Source of the DNA: Hymenobacter psychrophilus
GTDB lineage: Bacteria > Bacteroidota > Bacteroidia > Cytophagales > Hymenobacteraceae
Direction of reading: 5' to 3'
NCBI RefSeq assembly: GCF_900107135.1
Contig: NZ_FNOV01000006.1
Coordinates: 1 to 64,000 of the forward strand
DNA: 64,000 nucleotides
The stretch's first letter is position 1, and each line of letters opens with the position of its first letter. The position numbers were made by a program, and so were the translations under genes. This document shows, in pieces, positions 17,370 to 26,764 of the stretch. The notes under the pieces are model-generated. The model was not told the DNA's origin. It searched no databases and saw nothing but the letters and a program-made list of their open reading frames with translations.

Positions 17370-18647
17370 ATGACGTTTGAACCCACCCTCGATTTCGCCC
17401 GCCAGCTCGACGCCCAGGACCCGTTGCGCGGCTTCCGCCAGCAGTTTCTGATTCCGCCCGGCCCCGACGGGCAGGGCGAGTGCCTGTATTTCTGCGGCAA
17501 CTCGCTGGGCCTGCAGCCGCGCACGGCCCGCGCCGCCGCCGAAGTGCAGTTCGAGAACTGGCAGAACCTGGCCGTAGAAGGCCATTTCAAGGGCGACACG
17601 CCCTGGATGCCCTTCCACGAGCGGCTGCAAGGGCCCTCGGCCCGCGTGGTGGGCGCCAAGCCCCACGAGGTGGTGGTGATGAACAACCTCACCACCAACC
17701 TGCACCTGCTGCTCATCAGCTTCTACCAGCCCACTGCCACCCGCTACAAAGTGCTCATGGAGGGCGGCGCGTTTCCGTCCGATCAGTACGCGCTCGAAAC
17801 CCAGGTAAAGCTGCGCGGCTTTGCGCCCGACGACGCCATTGTGGAGCTGGAGCCGCGCCCCGGCGAGCACACGCTGCGCACCGAAGACATTGTGGCCAAA
17901 ATTGCAGAACTCGGCGACTCGCTGTGCACTATCATCATGGGCGGCCTCAATTACTACACCGGCCAGGTGTTCGATATGGAAGCCATTACCCGCGCCGGCC
18001 ACGCCGCCGGGGCCCTGGTGGGCTTCGATCTGGCCCACGCTGCCGGCAACGTGCCGCTGCAATTGCACGACTGGGACGTGGATTTCGCCTGCTGGTGCTC
18101 TTACAAGTACCTCAACTCGGGGCCCGGCGGCGTAGCCGGCGCCTACGTGCACGAGCGGTTTGCCGAGCGGCCCGAGCTGCTGCGCCTGGCCGGCTGGTGG
18201 GGCCACGACGAGGAGGAGCGGTTCCAGATGAAAAAGGGCTTCAAACCCATGCATGGCGCGGCCGGCTGGCAGCTGTCCAACGGCACGGTGCTTTCGATGG
18301 CCGTGCACGAGGCCGCTCTCAAAATCCACGACGAAGCCGGGGGCATGCCCGCATTGCGCCGCAAAAGCGAGCTGCTGACGGGCTACCTGGAGTTTTTTAT
18401 CCGGCGGCTGAACCTGCCCAAAGAGCGGCTCGAAATCATTACGCCCCAGGATCCCGCCCAGCGCGGCTGCCAGCTCTCGATACTGGTGCACCAGGGCGGG
18501 CGCGACCTGTTTGAGCACCTGATGGCCGTGGGCGTTATCGGCGACTGGCGCGAGCCCAACGTCATCCGCCTAGCCCCTACCCCCCTCTACAACACGTTCG
18601 AAGACGTGTTCCGGGTAGGGGAAGTGCTGACCGAATGGGCAAAGTAG
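17370..18647 (+). CDS. kynU: Kynureninase
   Basis: PLP enzyme cleaving kynurenine or 3-hydroxykynurenine to (hydroxy)anthranilate plus alanine. The 425-aa product has typical family blocks: LYFCGNSLGLQPR near the N-terminus, FDLAHAAGNVPL with the PLP-interacting Asp, and the Schiff-base Lys246 in CSYKYLNSGPGG. The ATG at 17370 fits both homology and a -7 element just upstream. The frame is open back to 16677, but that part is a shadow of the PIG-V-like gene. A word-repeat hairpin follows the stop. With kmo (20776) and the dioxygenase (13429) it covers kynurenine to aminocarboxymuconate semialdehyde. Confidence 0.96.
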   Translation: MTFEPTLDFARQLDAQDPLRGFRQQFLIPPGPDGQGECLYFCGNSLGLQPRTARAAAEVQFENWQNLAVEGHFKGDTPWMPFHERLQGPSARVVGAKPHEVVVMNNLTTNLHLLLISFYQPTATRYKVLMEGGAFPSDQYALETQVKLRGFAPDDAIVELEPRPGEHTLRTEDIVAKIAELGDSLCTIIMGGLNYYTGQVFDMEAITRAGHAAGALVGFDLAHAAGNVPLQLHDWDVDFACWCSYKYLNSGPGGVAGAYVHERFAERPELLRLAGWWGHDEEERFQMKKGFKPMHGAAGWQLSNGTVLSMAVHEAALKIHDEAGGMPALRRKSELLTGYLEFFIRRLNLPKERLEIITPQDPAQRGCQLSILVHQGGRDLFEHLMAVGVIGDWREPNVIRLAPTPLYNTFEDVFRVGEVLTEWAK

Positions 18648-18655
18648 GTGTTAGT

Positions 18656-18728
18656 GATTAGTGGTTAGTGATTAACGATTAGTGGTTGAATTCATTAACT
18701 ACTAATCGTTAATCACTAACCACTAATC
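18656..18728. repeat. Word-based inverted repeat (ATTAGTG type)
   Basis: Arms 18656-18683 and 18701-18728 are a perfect 28-bp inverted repeat with a 17-nt loop. The arms consist of reiterated words such as GATTAGTG and GTTAGTG, and further TCACTAA copies continue to about 18752. It lies between kynU and the next gene and may act as a terminator. Confidence 0.7.
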
Positions 18729-18757
18729 GTTATTCACTAATCACTAATCACTGAATA

Positions 18758-19453
18758 ATGGCAGAGGATTTCCCGGCGAAAATGAGCCGCAAAACGGTGG
18801 CGGAGCTGCGCGAATACGTGGAGCAGCGCTATCAGTACCGCGAGGAAGCCGTGCTGGCGGCTCTTGCGGAGCTGGAGCGCCGCGGCCAGCCCGAGCCCAA
18901 CGCCGAGGCGCTGGCGGCCGAGCTGCGCGTAGGCCAGGAGCAAACCGAGCGCCGCGATGCCGTAGTGCGGGCCGAGGCCGATGAGCAGGCCCAGGCCCGC
19001 CGCATAGCCCGCGGCGAGGCCTCACCGGAAGCCGCCGAAGCTACCGGACCCAAGCTATTTTCGCTGGGGGCCATCACCATTTTCTCGGTGCTTTTCAGCA
19101 TGATTGCCGGGGGCGTAATGCTGGTGCTGAACCTGCGCACGCTGCAACGCAACCGCGCGGCCCTGCTGGTGGTGGCCTTTGTAGTGGCCTACGTGTTTGG
19201 GGGCGGCTACCTGGTGCTGTGGCTGAAAGGCCAGTACGGCGAACAGGTGAACTGGCTGGGCTCGTTCTTCAACCTGCCCGCTATTCTGGTATACAACCTG
19301 TTTTTCTGGCCCCGCTACATCGGGCGGCAGCCCTACCGCAGCCGCTCGTGGGTGGCCCCGCTCCTCATTTGCGGCCTGCTGCTGCTGGGCCTCTACTACC
19401 TGCTGGTGCAGCTGCACGGCGCCATGCCGGCCGGCATGCCCGCTACCCTGTAG
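18758..19453 (+). CDS. Hypothetical membrane protein with helical N-terminus
   Basis: Residues 1-95 are charged and helical (MSRKTVAELREYVEQRYQYR, repeated Ala/Glu/Arg), resembling a coiled coil. Four membrane helices follow at about 100-125, 135-153, 163-180 and 193-213. No family is recognised. The AlkB-like gene starts 12 nt after its stop, so the two are probably co-transcribed. Confidence 0.7.
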   Translation: MAEDFPAKMSRKTVAELREYVEQRYQYREEAVLAALAELERRGQPEPNAEALAAELRVGQEQTERRDAVVRAEADEQAQARRIARGEASPEAAEATGPKLFSLGAITIFSVLFSMIAGGVMLVLNLRTLQRNRAALLVVAFVVAYVFGGGYLVLWLKGQYGEQVNWLGSFFNLPAILVYNLFFWPRYIGRQPYRSRSWVAPLLICGLLLLGLYYLLVQLHGAMPAGMPATL

Positions 19454-19465
19454 TCTCAACTGCCC

Positions 19466-20053
19466 ATGCCCCTGCAGCCCCTGCTCCTGCCCGGCGCCGA
19501 CGTGCTGCTGGACCCCGAGTTTCTGGCGCCGGCCGAAGCGGCGGCCCTGCTGGCAGAGTTGACAGCCGTTGTGACTTGGCAGCAGCAGCCTATCCGGCTG
19601 TTTGGCAAGCAAGTGATGCAGCCCCGCCTTACGGCCTGGTACGGCGACCCGGCCGCGACGTACGCCTACTCGGGTCTGCGCCTGGAGCCGCTACCCTGGC
19701 TGCCAGCCCTGCAGCAGCTGCGCACGCGAGTAGAAACTGCCGCCGGGGCCCGTTTTAATAGTGTACTGCTCAACCTCTACCGCTCGGGCCAGGATAGCAT
19801 GGGCTACCACGCCGACAACGAGCCTGAGTTGGGCCCCACGCCCGTTATTGCCTCGCTCACGCTGGGCGCCACCCGCACTTTCCGCTTCAGGCCCCGCCCC
19901 GGCGTACCGGCGCAGCCATTAGGCTTGGTATTACCAGCCGGTAGCCTGTTACTTATGCGCGGCACAACCCAACGCAATTGGCTACATGCGCTGCCCAAAA
20001 CTGCCCGCCCCGTTGGGGCTCGTATCAACCTTACGTTTCGGCTGGTGGGCTAA
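19466..20053 (+). CDS. AlkB-like 2-oxoglutarate/Fe(II) dioxygenase
   Basis: The 195-aa protein matches the AlkB family, which removes alkyl damage from nucleic-acid bases. Visible marks are PRLTAWYGD (substrate lid), LNLYRSGQDSMGYHADNEPE with iron ligands His115 and Asp117, LGATRTFRFR, the third ligand His174 in NWLHALPK, and RINLTFR with the 2-oxoglutarate-binding Arg. This layout is closest to the ALKBH2/3-like bacterial group. It is complete and follows a membrane protein gene by 12 nt. Confidence 0.92.
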   Translation: MPLQPLLLPGADVLLDPEFLAPAEAAALLAELTAVVTWQQQPIRLFGKQVMQPRLTAWYGDPAATYAYSGLRLEPLPWLPALQQLRTRVETAAGARFNSVLLNLYRSGQDSMGYHADNEPELGPTPVIASLTLGATRTFRFRPRPGVPAQPLGLVLPAGSLLLMRGTTQRNWLHALPKTARPVGARINLTFRLVG

Positions 20054-20195
20054 GGTGTAGGCTGGTTCGTAGCGCAACTTCTCTTTCACCGGCTTATTCT
20101 TCGTCTGCTCAATCCTCTGGCATCAGTTAAATACCAATACTCTTCGAGGCAGAGCGAAATCTTAACTAGGCTGGTGGCCTGGTGCTGAGGCGCTA

Positions 20196-20562
20196 TTAAA
20201 ATACAAATTCGTCCGTCTTCTCGGTTCCGCCCTCTGGGTTGATGTACCGATAGGTCGTGCGGGAGGTGCGGGAGATGCGGGCCGTGGTAGCAGCGGCGCT
20301 AGTAGCGGATATCGGGCAGGCCATAGAGTAGTGGGCACTCATCCGCACCTACTAGGTAGCTGCCAATGCGCAGGGTTTGGGGGGCGGCAATTGAAGTGGC
20401 GGGGCTGGCTGTTGGCCGAATGCGCAGTTGCGGGCCGGCAGCCATCATTTTGCACTCCAAACCAAAGCTTGGCAGGTGGCAGCAATGTTGTGTTTGCTGC
20501 AAACAGGATAGGTCGAAGGGCTTCAATACAATATTCTGGGTAGAAGTCTGGCACATAGTCAT
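20196..20562 (-). pseudogene. Possible frameshifted small gene in a 720-nt gap
   Basis: The gap 20054-20775 holds no clear gene. On the minus strand an 87-codon frame (20562-20299) ends SYLVGADECPLLYGLPDIRY. A second frame overlapping its end (20324-20196, 42 codons from an ATG) ends RTTYRYINPEGGTEKTDEFV plus Phe, which looks protein-like. One frameshift near 20300 would join them. No family is recognised; this may be a decayed gene or chance. Confidence 0.25.
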
Positions 20563-20775
20563 TCGGTCTTATCGGTCAACCTAATCGTTTTATAGTACAA
20601 AGTACGGTCGAAGGGAAGCATGCGGATTTAAAAAAAAGCCTCGCTGGGGAACTTTCTCGGTCAACACCCCAAATAGCTCGGCCAACGTCTGTGACGAGGG
20701 CTGGTGTGCCCCTATGCCGGGGCAATCGAGTACCTTCGGGGCCTTATTCAGCTTTTTCCGCCTCCTCTTTCGCTC

Positions 20776-22158
20776 ATGCTCGCTCCCACCCCCGCTCCTT
20801 CTCAACTTCCGGCCGAAACCCTTACCGTAATGGGTGCGGGGCTGGTGGGCTGCCTGCTGGCTTTATACCTGGCCCAGCACGGCCATGCGGTAGAGGTATT
20901 TGAGCGCCGGCCCGATCTGCGGGGCGATGCGAAAGTGGAGGCCCGCTCCATCAACCTGGCGCTTTCTGATCGGGGCTGGCGGGCCCTCGAGGGCGTGGGC
21001 ATTGCCGACGCCGTACGCGAGGTGGCCATTGCCATGCGCGGCCGCATGATGCACGGCGTCGAGGGGCAGCTCACGTTCCAGCCCTACGGCCAGGACGGGC
21101 AGGCCATCTACTCGGTGTCGCGGGCCGGCCTGAACCGGCGGATGCTGGATCTGGTGGAACAGCAGCCCGGTATCCGGATGCAGTTTGAGCAACGCTGCCA
21201 ACGGGTAGATTTACGCAATAGCCAGCTGGAAATGCGCGACGAAACCACCGGCGAGTCGCGCATTCAGCCCTTTCAGCGCCTGTTTGGGGCCGATGGGGCC
21301 TACTCGGCCGTGCGCGGGGCCATGCAGCGCACCGACCGGTTCAACTACTCGCAGCAGTACCTCGACTACGGCTACAAGGAGCTGACAATTGCGGCGGGCC
21401 CCGATGGCAGCTGGCCCATCGAAAAGCACGCGCTGCACATCTGGCCCCGGGGCCAGTACATGATGATTGCGCTGCCCAACCTCGACGGCTCGTTCAACTG
21501 CACTCTGTTTTTCCCCTACGAAGGCGCCAACTCGTTTGCGGCCCTGCAAACCCCGGCCCAGGTCCGCACCTTCTTCGCCGAGCATTTTGCCGATGCCGTG
21601 CCGCTGATGCCGGACTTGGAAACCGAGTTTTTCGCCAACCCCACCAGCTCGCTCGTCACGGTGCGCTGCTTTCCGTGGAGCCACGCCGACGATGTGCTGC
21701 TGCTCGGCGACGCTTCGCACGCCATCGTGCCTTTTTATGGCCAGGGCATGAACTCGGGGTTTGAAGATTGCGCCGTGCTGGCCGAGCTGCTCGAAGAGCA
21801 CGGCTCCGACTGGCCGCGCATTATGCGCCAGTTTGAAACCTCGCGCAAGCCCAACACCGATGCCATGGCCGATCTGGCTGTGTATAACTTCTATGAGATG
21901 CGCGACCGGGTAGCCGATCCGCGCTTTCTGCTCCAGAAAAAAATTGAGGGCCGGCTGGCCGCCCAGTACCCTGCCCAGTGGCTGCCGCTGTACTCGCAGG
22001 TTACCTTCTCGCAGATACCCTACGCCGAAGCCCTGGCCAACGGACAGGCCCAGGAACAGGTGATGCAACGCCTGATGCCACATATTCAGGCCGAGGCCGA
22101 CTACGAGCGGCCCGATGTGCAGGCGCTGGTAGCCGCCGAAATGGCCCGCCGCAGTTGA
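20776..22158 (+). CDS. kmo: Kynurenine 3-monooxygenase
   Basis: FAD and NADPH-dependent enzyme that hydroxylates kynurenine to 3-hydroxykynurenine. The 460-aa product has the dinucleotide fold VMGAGLVGCLLALYLAQHG with VFERR, the KMO-typical ARSINLALSDRG, and the second FAD motif LLLGDASHAIVPFYGQGMNS. The ATG at 20776 is chosen over 20704, which adds an unconserved stretch and lies before a weak -7 element (TACCTTCG at 20731). Together with kynU and the HAAO gene it makes the classical 3-hydroxykynurenine route. Tryptophan dioxygenase is not in the window. Confidence 0.95.
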   Translation: MLAPTPAPSQLPAETLTVMGAGLVGCLLALYLAQHGHAVEVFERRPDLRGDAKVEARSINLALSDRGWRALEGVGIADAVREVAIAMRGRMMHGVEGQLTFQPYGQDGQAIYSVSRAGLNRRMLDLVEQQPGIRMQFEQRCQRVDLRNSQLEMRDETTGESRIQPFQRLFGADGAYSAVRGAMQRTDRFNYSQQYLDYGYKELTIAAGPDGSWPIEKHALHIWPRGQYMMIALPNLDGSFNCTLFFPYEGANSFAALQTPAQVRTFFAEHFADAVPLMPDLETEFFANPTSSLVTVRCFPWSHADDVLLLGDASHAIVPFYGQGMNSGFEDCAVLAELLEEHGSDWPRIMRQFETSRKPNTDAMADLAVYNFYEMRDRVADPRFLLQKKIEGRLAAQYPAQWLPLYSQVTFSQIPYAEALANGQAQEQVMQRLMPHIQAEADYERPDVQALVAAEMARRS

Positions 22159-22316
22159 GGCAGCCAACCCGAAGCTTACCCATAGTGCTATTTAAGTCCA
22201 AAACTATTAGCTTAGCTACCTGCTAACGCGCCTATTTTCTCCGATAAGTACCTTTCGATGACTACCCCAAGGCCTGGAATCTTCCTGCCTGCTCCACTCC
22301 TATAGCAATACTCGCC

Positions 22317-23039
22317 ATGCAAAGCTTGCTCACCTGTGCTATTATCGATGACGAAGAGATTAACCGGCTGACGCTGGAACACTATATCTCCCTTACCAGC
22401 TCGCTGCAGTTGGTTGAGTCGATGGATGATGCGCTGAAGGGCCTGAACTATTTCCGGGCCGGTAACCGCGTCGATGTGTTGTTTCTCGATGTGCAGATGC
22501 CCCAGCTTAACGGCCTCGATTTGCTGCGCATTCTGCCCGATCCACCCATTGTCATCCTCACCACGGCCCACGAAGACTTTGCCGTTGATGCTTTCGATCT
22601 GCGCGTAACCGATTACCTGGTTAAGCCCTTCGACTACGCCCGTTTCAGCCGGGCCGTGCAACGGGCGCTGCTACAGCACGAAACGCCGGCAGCTGCCGCC
22701 CCCGCAACCATCGTAGCGGCCCCCGATAATGACCTGTTCGTGAAGGTGAACAGCAAAATGGTGCGCATCAACTTCGACGAGGTCCTCTACATCGAAGCCC
22801 TGTCCGATTACGTCGTTATCGTTACCGAGAAGCAGAAGTACATCGTTTACACCACCATGAAGTCGCTGGATGCGCGCCTGCCCTTCGACCATTTCGTGCG
22901 CGTGCACCGCTCCTACATCCTCAACCTCAAGCGCATCGAGGCCATCGAAGACGGCGCCGCTGTGGTGCCCGGCGGCCAGCACGTGCCCATTGGCAAATCC
23001 TACCAGGAGGCCTTTTTCGGCAAGCTGAACCGGATATAG
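22317..23039 (+). CDS. LytTR-family response regulator
   Basis: Residues 1-125 form a receiver domain: acidic pair Asp11-Asp12, phospho-acceptor Asp58 in LFLDVQMP, and the conserved Lys in DYLVKPFDY. Residues about 138-238 are a LytTR DNA-binding domain (YIEALSDYVVIVTEKQKYIV, then VRVHRSYILNL). The usual partner is a LytS/YpdA-type kinase. The nearest kinase is the hybrid kinase convergent with it, but that one has its own receiver and HPt, so pairing is uncertain. A word-repeat hairpin starts right after the stop. Confidence 0.93.
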   Translation: MQSLLTCAIIDDEEINRLTLEHYISLTSSLQLVESMDDALKGLNYFRAGNRVDVLFLDVQMPQLNGLDLLRILPDPPIVILTTAHEDFAVDAFDLRVTDYLVKPFDYARFSRAVQRALLQHETPAAAAPATIVAAPDNDLFVKVNSKMVRINFDEVLYIEALSDYVVIVTEKQKYIVYTTMKSLDARLPFDHFVRVHRSYILNLKRIEAIEDGAAVVPGGQHVPIGKSYQEAFFGKLNRI

Positions 23040-23040
23040 T

Positions 23041-23117
23041 TAGTGCTTAGTTATTAGTGCTTAGTGTTTAGGTCGTTCTGAGCGACCTAAGCACTAAGCA
23101 CTAATAACTAAGCACTA
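23041..23117. repeat. Word-based inverted repeat (TTAGTGC type)
   Basis: Arms 23041-23077 and 23081-23117 pair over 37 nt with two mismatches and almost no loop. They are built from TTAGTGCTTAG-like words. It joins the ends of two convergent genes; the kinase stop codon (23115-23117) is part of the right arm. Probable bidirectional terminator. Confidence 0.7.
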
Positions 23118-26100
23118 CTCCACCCGCACGGTGCCGAGCTGCTCCACGGCGGCGGTCAGCGTGTCGGCCAGCGCGAGAGTGGCCGCCCGCATCGTTTCGG
23201 CGGCCGGCAACGGGCCGGTAGCAGGGCGGGACAACGGTTCGAGTAGGGCCACGGCTTCATCAGTACCCACGATGCCCAGCAGCTGGAGCGAGGGGCGCAG
23301 CTTGTGGGCCAGCGTTCCTACGGCAGACCAGTCGGCGGCGCTGGCGGCCTCGCGCAACTCGCTCACCACCAACGGTGTGTGGGTACGAAACGAGCCGATG
23401 ATTTTCTGCATAAAAATACTGCTGCCGTGCGCCGTATCGCGCAGTCGGGTCAGGTCGAACAGCACAGAAACCGGTTCGGGCAGCTCCGCTCCCGGTTCGG
23501 GGGCAGCGGCGGAGGGCAGCACCGGCGCGGGCTGAGCCTCCAGGTCGGTGGCCGGCACGGGCCGTAGGTTAGCTTCGAGCTTATGAAACAGTTCGTCTTC
23601 CTCGAAGGGTTTGGACAGATAATCGAGGCCGGCGGCGCGGTAGGCATCGTTATCGGAACGCATTACGTTGGCCGTTAAGGCAATAACCGGTGTTTCGGCG
23701 CGGCGCGGGTCGGGGTTGCGACGCAGCTCGTGGGTTACGTCGAGGCCGCTCATGCCAGGCATCTGAATATCCATCAGCACCACATCGTAGAGGCGGGCTT
23801 CGAGTTGCTGCAACGCCTGGGGGCCGTCGGAGGCCACATGCGCTTCCACGTCCCAGCCTTCGAGCAGCAGCAGGGCCAACTGCTGATTTACGGGGTGATC
23901 TTCAACGAGCAGCACCCGCCGGCCCCGTAACCGGCCGTAATCGGGCAGCGCTCGGGGGGCGGGAGGCAGCACCAGGCCGGTGGCTTTGGGCAGCGTGAGC
24001 GTGAAGTAGAAGGTGCTGCCCTCGCCTTCGTTGCTTTCCACCCACATGCGCCCGCCCAGCTGCTCTACCAGCCGCCGGCTGATGGCCAGCCCCAGGCCCG
24101 TACCCCCAAAACGCCGCGAAATATCGGCGTAGGCCTGCGCGAAATTTTCGAAGATGCTTTCCTGCTTATCGGGCGCAATACCAATGCCGGTGTCGCGCAC
24201 GCAGAACTCCAGACCAATTTCCCGGTCGGTTTCGTGCAGCAGTCGGCCGCCCAGCTCCACGGAGCCCTGCTGGGTAAACTTGAGGGCGTTGCTGAGCAGG
24301 TTGAGCAGAATCTGGTTGAGCCGGCCAGGGTCGCCCATTACCAGCGGGTGGGCTAGATCAAGAGGCTTTACGCTGAAGTGCAGGCCTTTCTCTTCGGCCC
24401 GGTACGCCAAGCTCTGCACAGCTTCTTTCACCGACTGGCAGACATCAAACGGCACCAGCTCCAGCTCCAGCCGGCCGGCCTCCATCTTGGCCACGTCGAG
24501 CACATCGTTGATGACGGTGAGCAGGTGGCGGCCCGAGCTGCGCAGAATCTGCAGATGCTCCTGCTGCGTTTCGCTGAGCGGCGTCTTAGCCAGCAGCCCG
24601 GCCATGCCCAAAATACCGTTAATGGGCGTACGGATTTCGTGGCTCATGTTGGCCAGGAAGTTTTCCTTGGCCTGCGCCGTATTTTCGGCTTCATCCTTGG
24701 CCCGGATCAGTTCTTTTTCGGCCAGCAGACGCTCGGTAATTTCCTGCCCGTAGGCAATCACGTAGGGCTGCTCGCCGGGTTCCTCTACCCGGTAGTTGTC
24801 GTAGATGAGGTGGTGGGGGCGGCCATCGGGGCCGTTGAGCGTAAGCAGGCCCGTTAGCTGCTGCTGTTGCTCATGGGCCTGACGCAGGTACTGCTCGAGC
24901 TGACCGTTAAAATTGGGGTCGAGGATATCGCGCAGCGTACGGCCGACCAACTGCTCGGGGGCGGCGCCTACCAGCTGGGCCGCGGCCGGGTTCAACGACA
25001 GAATCCTGCCTTCCAGATCGTGGGTGCAGATCAGGGCCTGTGAGTACTGCATCAGGTCGCGGTACTGCTTGGTACTTTTCTCCAGCGTCTGGCGGGCATT
25101 TTTCATCTCCGTGATGTCGGTGCTCACGCCCAGCACATTCACGCTGCCATCGGCCCGCACCAGGGGGCGTTTTACAGTTTGCAGCCACATGGTGGTACCA
25201 TCGCGTAGCGTAAACTTGTTTTCCTCCACCAGCTCCTGCCCCGTGCGCATCACAATCTCATCGGAGGCCACAAACTGCTGTACCTCGTGGGCAGCCGCGC
25301 TGCCGGGCGCGGGGTGCTGGCGGTGGGTGCTGCGTTCCAGCAGCTCATCGAAGGTGCGGTTGCTGAACAGTACCCGCGCCCGACCATCGGTAGCCCAGAT
25401 AATGCTGGGCGTGGTATCGACCACCGCCCGGATGAAGGCCTGGTTTTCCTGCAGCTCGGCTTCGCGCTGGCGCAGCAGCTTTTCGGCGTTGTAGCGGTCG
25501 GTAATGTCGATGCCGTAGCCGATAACCATGCGCAACTCGCCGGTGGGCGTAAATACGGGTGCCATGTGGCGCAGGGCCAGCCGCGGGCCGTGGGGGTCCG
25601 TTACGTGCTCTTCCCAGGCCAGCGTGGTGCGCTGGCTCACGAGCTGCTCGAATAGCTGGCGCCGCCGTTGCGCATGCTGGTCGGAGCGTCCGCGGTGGGC
25701 GGCGTACTCAAAGTCGTCGTGGCCGATAATCCAGTGACGCATCTCGTCGTTGCGGATGGCGGCCGGGTTGACGAACTGGTAGCGGTGCTGCGCATCAAAC
25801 ACGGCCACGTCGGCGGGTAGCTGGTTGAGCACGGTTTCATAGAACTCCTGCTGCTCGGCCAGGCGCTTTTCGGCTTCCTTGAGCGGCGTAATGTCGGTTA
25901 GGTAAAGGTTGGCGTACTGATCGTCGGGGAAGGGCGTGATGGCGAGCTGAAAGCAACGCGGCCCGAACCCGACTTCCAGCTGCACCATTTTCTGGGAATT
26001 AAGGGCCTGGCAAGCGGCGGCGTACAGCTGCCCGGCCAGCGCCGGCTCCTGCGTGGGTTCCAGGTACTCGAGGCGCAGCGCCTCGGCAGCGGGGTTGCTG

Positions 26101-26702
26101 TACAGCAGCCGGCCGTCGGCGTGCAGGCGCAGAATCAGGTTGGGGTCCTGGCCCGGGATGCGCGAAAGCGAGTGCAGGTACTGCTCGGCCCGGCGGGCCT
26201 GCGTTACATCACGGAACGAGAGCAGGTAACCGGCCGCCACCAGCTCGTCGGGGCCACTAAGGGGCACAAAATCCAGTTCGAGCACCGTGCCGTCGGCCAG
26301 CTCCAGATCTTGGCCCAGCACCCGCTGGTTGCTCTGGCGCAACGAGTCGAGGCGCTGGCGGAACAGTTCGGGCCGGGCCGTATAGGCCAGCATGGCTTCC
26401 AGCACGGGCTCCGCAAGGCTGTCGGGCATTCCCAGCGGCAGGGCCTCTTCCATCCCGAACAGGTCGCAGAACTCCTGGTTGAGCAAGGCAATAGTGCCAT
26501 TCTGGTGGGCCACCAGCACGGCCACGCGCAGATTTTGGGTAAGGCGCGTGATGCTGTCGGTGAGCCGGCCTACCGTGCGTTGGGTAGAGGTCAGATGGCG
26601 CCGCAGCCCGGCCACCTGACTTTCGGCAACTTGGCGTAGCAGGCGTTCCTGAGCCAATTCGGCGGCCAAACCTTCAACAGTCGGGGCAATAGTATCAGCC
26701 AT
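23115..26702 (-). CDS. Hybrid sensor histidine kinase: five PAS, HisKA, HATPase, REC, HPt
   Basis: The 1195-aa cytoplasmic sensor has no membrane helix. A coiled coil (about 20-60) leads to five PAS-type repeats up to about residue 665; the boundaries between repeats are marked by endings such as LGVSTDITE and IGYGIDITD. The kinase core has His688 in NMSHEIRTP, followed by ATP-binding motifs (DTGIGIAPDK, GTGLGLAIS). A receiver domain follows with Asp978 in VLMDIQMPG, and an HPt domain with His1133 in GTLAHKLRPS. This is a full phosphorelay within one chain. The ATG at 26702 is favoured over 26744 because a weak -7 element (TATCTTCG) lies between them. The output regulator is unknown. Confidence 0.93.
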   Translation of the reverse strand: MADTIAPTVEGLAAELAQERLLRQVAESQVAGLRRHLTSTQRTVGRLTDSITRLTQNLRVAVLVAHQNGTIALLNQEFCDLFGMEEALPLGMPDSLAEPVLEAMLAYTARPELFRQRLDSLRQSNQRVLGQDLELADGTVLELDFVPLSGPDELVAAGYLLSFRDVTQARRAEQYLHSLSRIPGQDPNLILRLHADGRLLYSNPAAEALRLEYLEPTQEPALAGQLYAAACQALNSQKMVQLEVGFGPRCFQLAITPFPDDQYANLYLTDITPLKEAEKRLAEQQEFYETVLNQLPADVAVFDAQHRYQFVNPAAIRNDEMRHWIIGHDDFEYAAHRGRSDQHAQRRRQLFEQLVSQRTTLAWEEHVTDPHGPRLALRHMAPVFTPTGELRMVIGYGIDITDRYNAEKLLRQREAELQENQAFIRAVVDTTPSIIWATDGRARVLFSNRTFDELLERSTHRQHPAPGSAAAHEVQQFVASDEIVMRTGQELVEENKFTLRDGTTMWLQTVKRPLVRADGSVNVLGVSTDITEMKNARQTLEKSTKQYRDLMQYSQALICTHDLEGRILSLNPAAAQLVGAAPEQLVGRTLRDILDPNFNGQLEQYLRQAHEQQQQLTGLLTLNGPDGRPHHLIYDNYRVEEPGEQPYVIAYGQEITERLLAEKELIRAKDEAENTAQAKENFLANMSHEIRTPINGILGMAGLLAKTPLSETQQEHLQILRSSGRHLLTVINDVLDVAKMEAGRLELELVPFDVCQSVKEAVQSLAYRAEEKGLHFSVKPLDLAHPLVMGDPGRLNQILLNLLSNALKFTQQGSVELGGRLLHETDREIGLEFCVRDTGIGIAPDKQESIFENFAQAYADISRRFGGTGLGLAISRRLVEQLGGRMWVESNEGEGSTFYFTLTLPKATGLVLPPAPRALPDYGRLRGRRVLLVEDHPVNQQLALLLLEGWDVEAHVASDGPQALQQLEARLYDVVLMDIQMPGMSGLDVTHELRRNPDPRRAETPVIALTANVMRSDNDAYRAAGLDYLSKPFEEDELFHKLEANLRPVPATDLEAQPAPVLPSAAAPEPGAELPEPVSVLFDLTRLRDTAHGSSIFMQKIIGSFRTHTPLVVSELREAASAADWSAVGTLAHKLRPSLQLLGIVGTDEAVALLEPLSRPATGPLPAAETMRAATLALADTLTAAVEQLGTVRVE

Positions 26703-26764
26703 AGTGCGGAATGATAGACTCCGAAGATACGCCGGATTTGCCATCGGCCCCGCCAGCGGAAGGT

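Noticed and set aside
17292..18518. A 408-codon minus-strand frame over kynureninase
   Set aside because: Antisense shadow; the sense frame has PLP-enzyme motifs throughout.
18656..18752. Possible CRISPR-like or tandem-repeat array (TTAGTGATTAG words)
   Set aside because: The words are 6-8 nt, imperfect, without spacers, and arranged as an inverted repeat. No cas genes are present.
22159..22316. Riboswitch or leader RNA before the LytTR gene
   Set aside because: No conserved stem or known riboswitch core could be made out in this 158-nt stretch.
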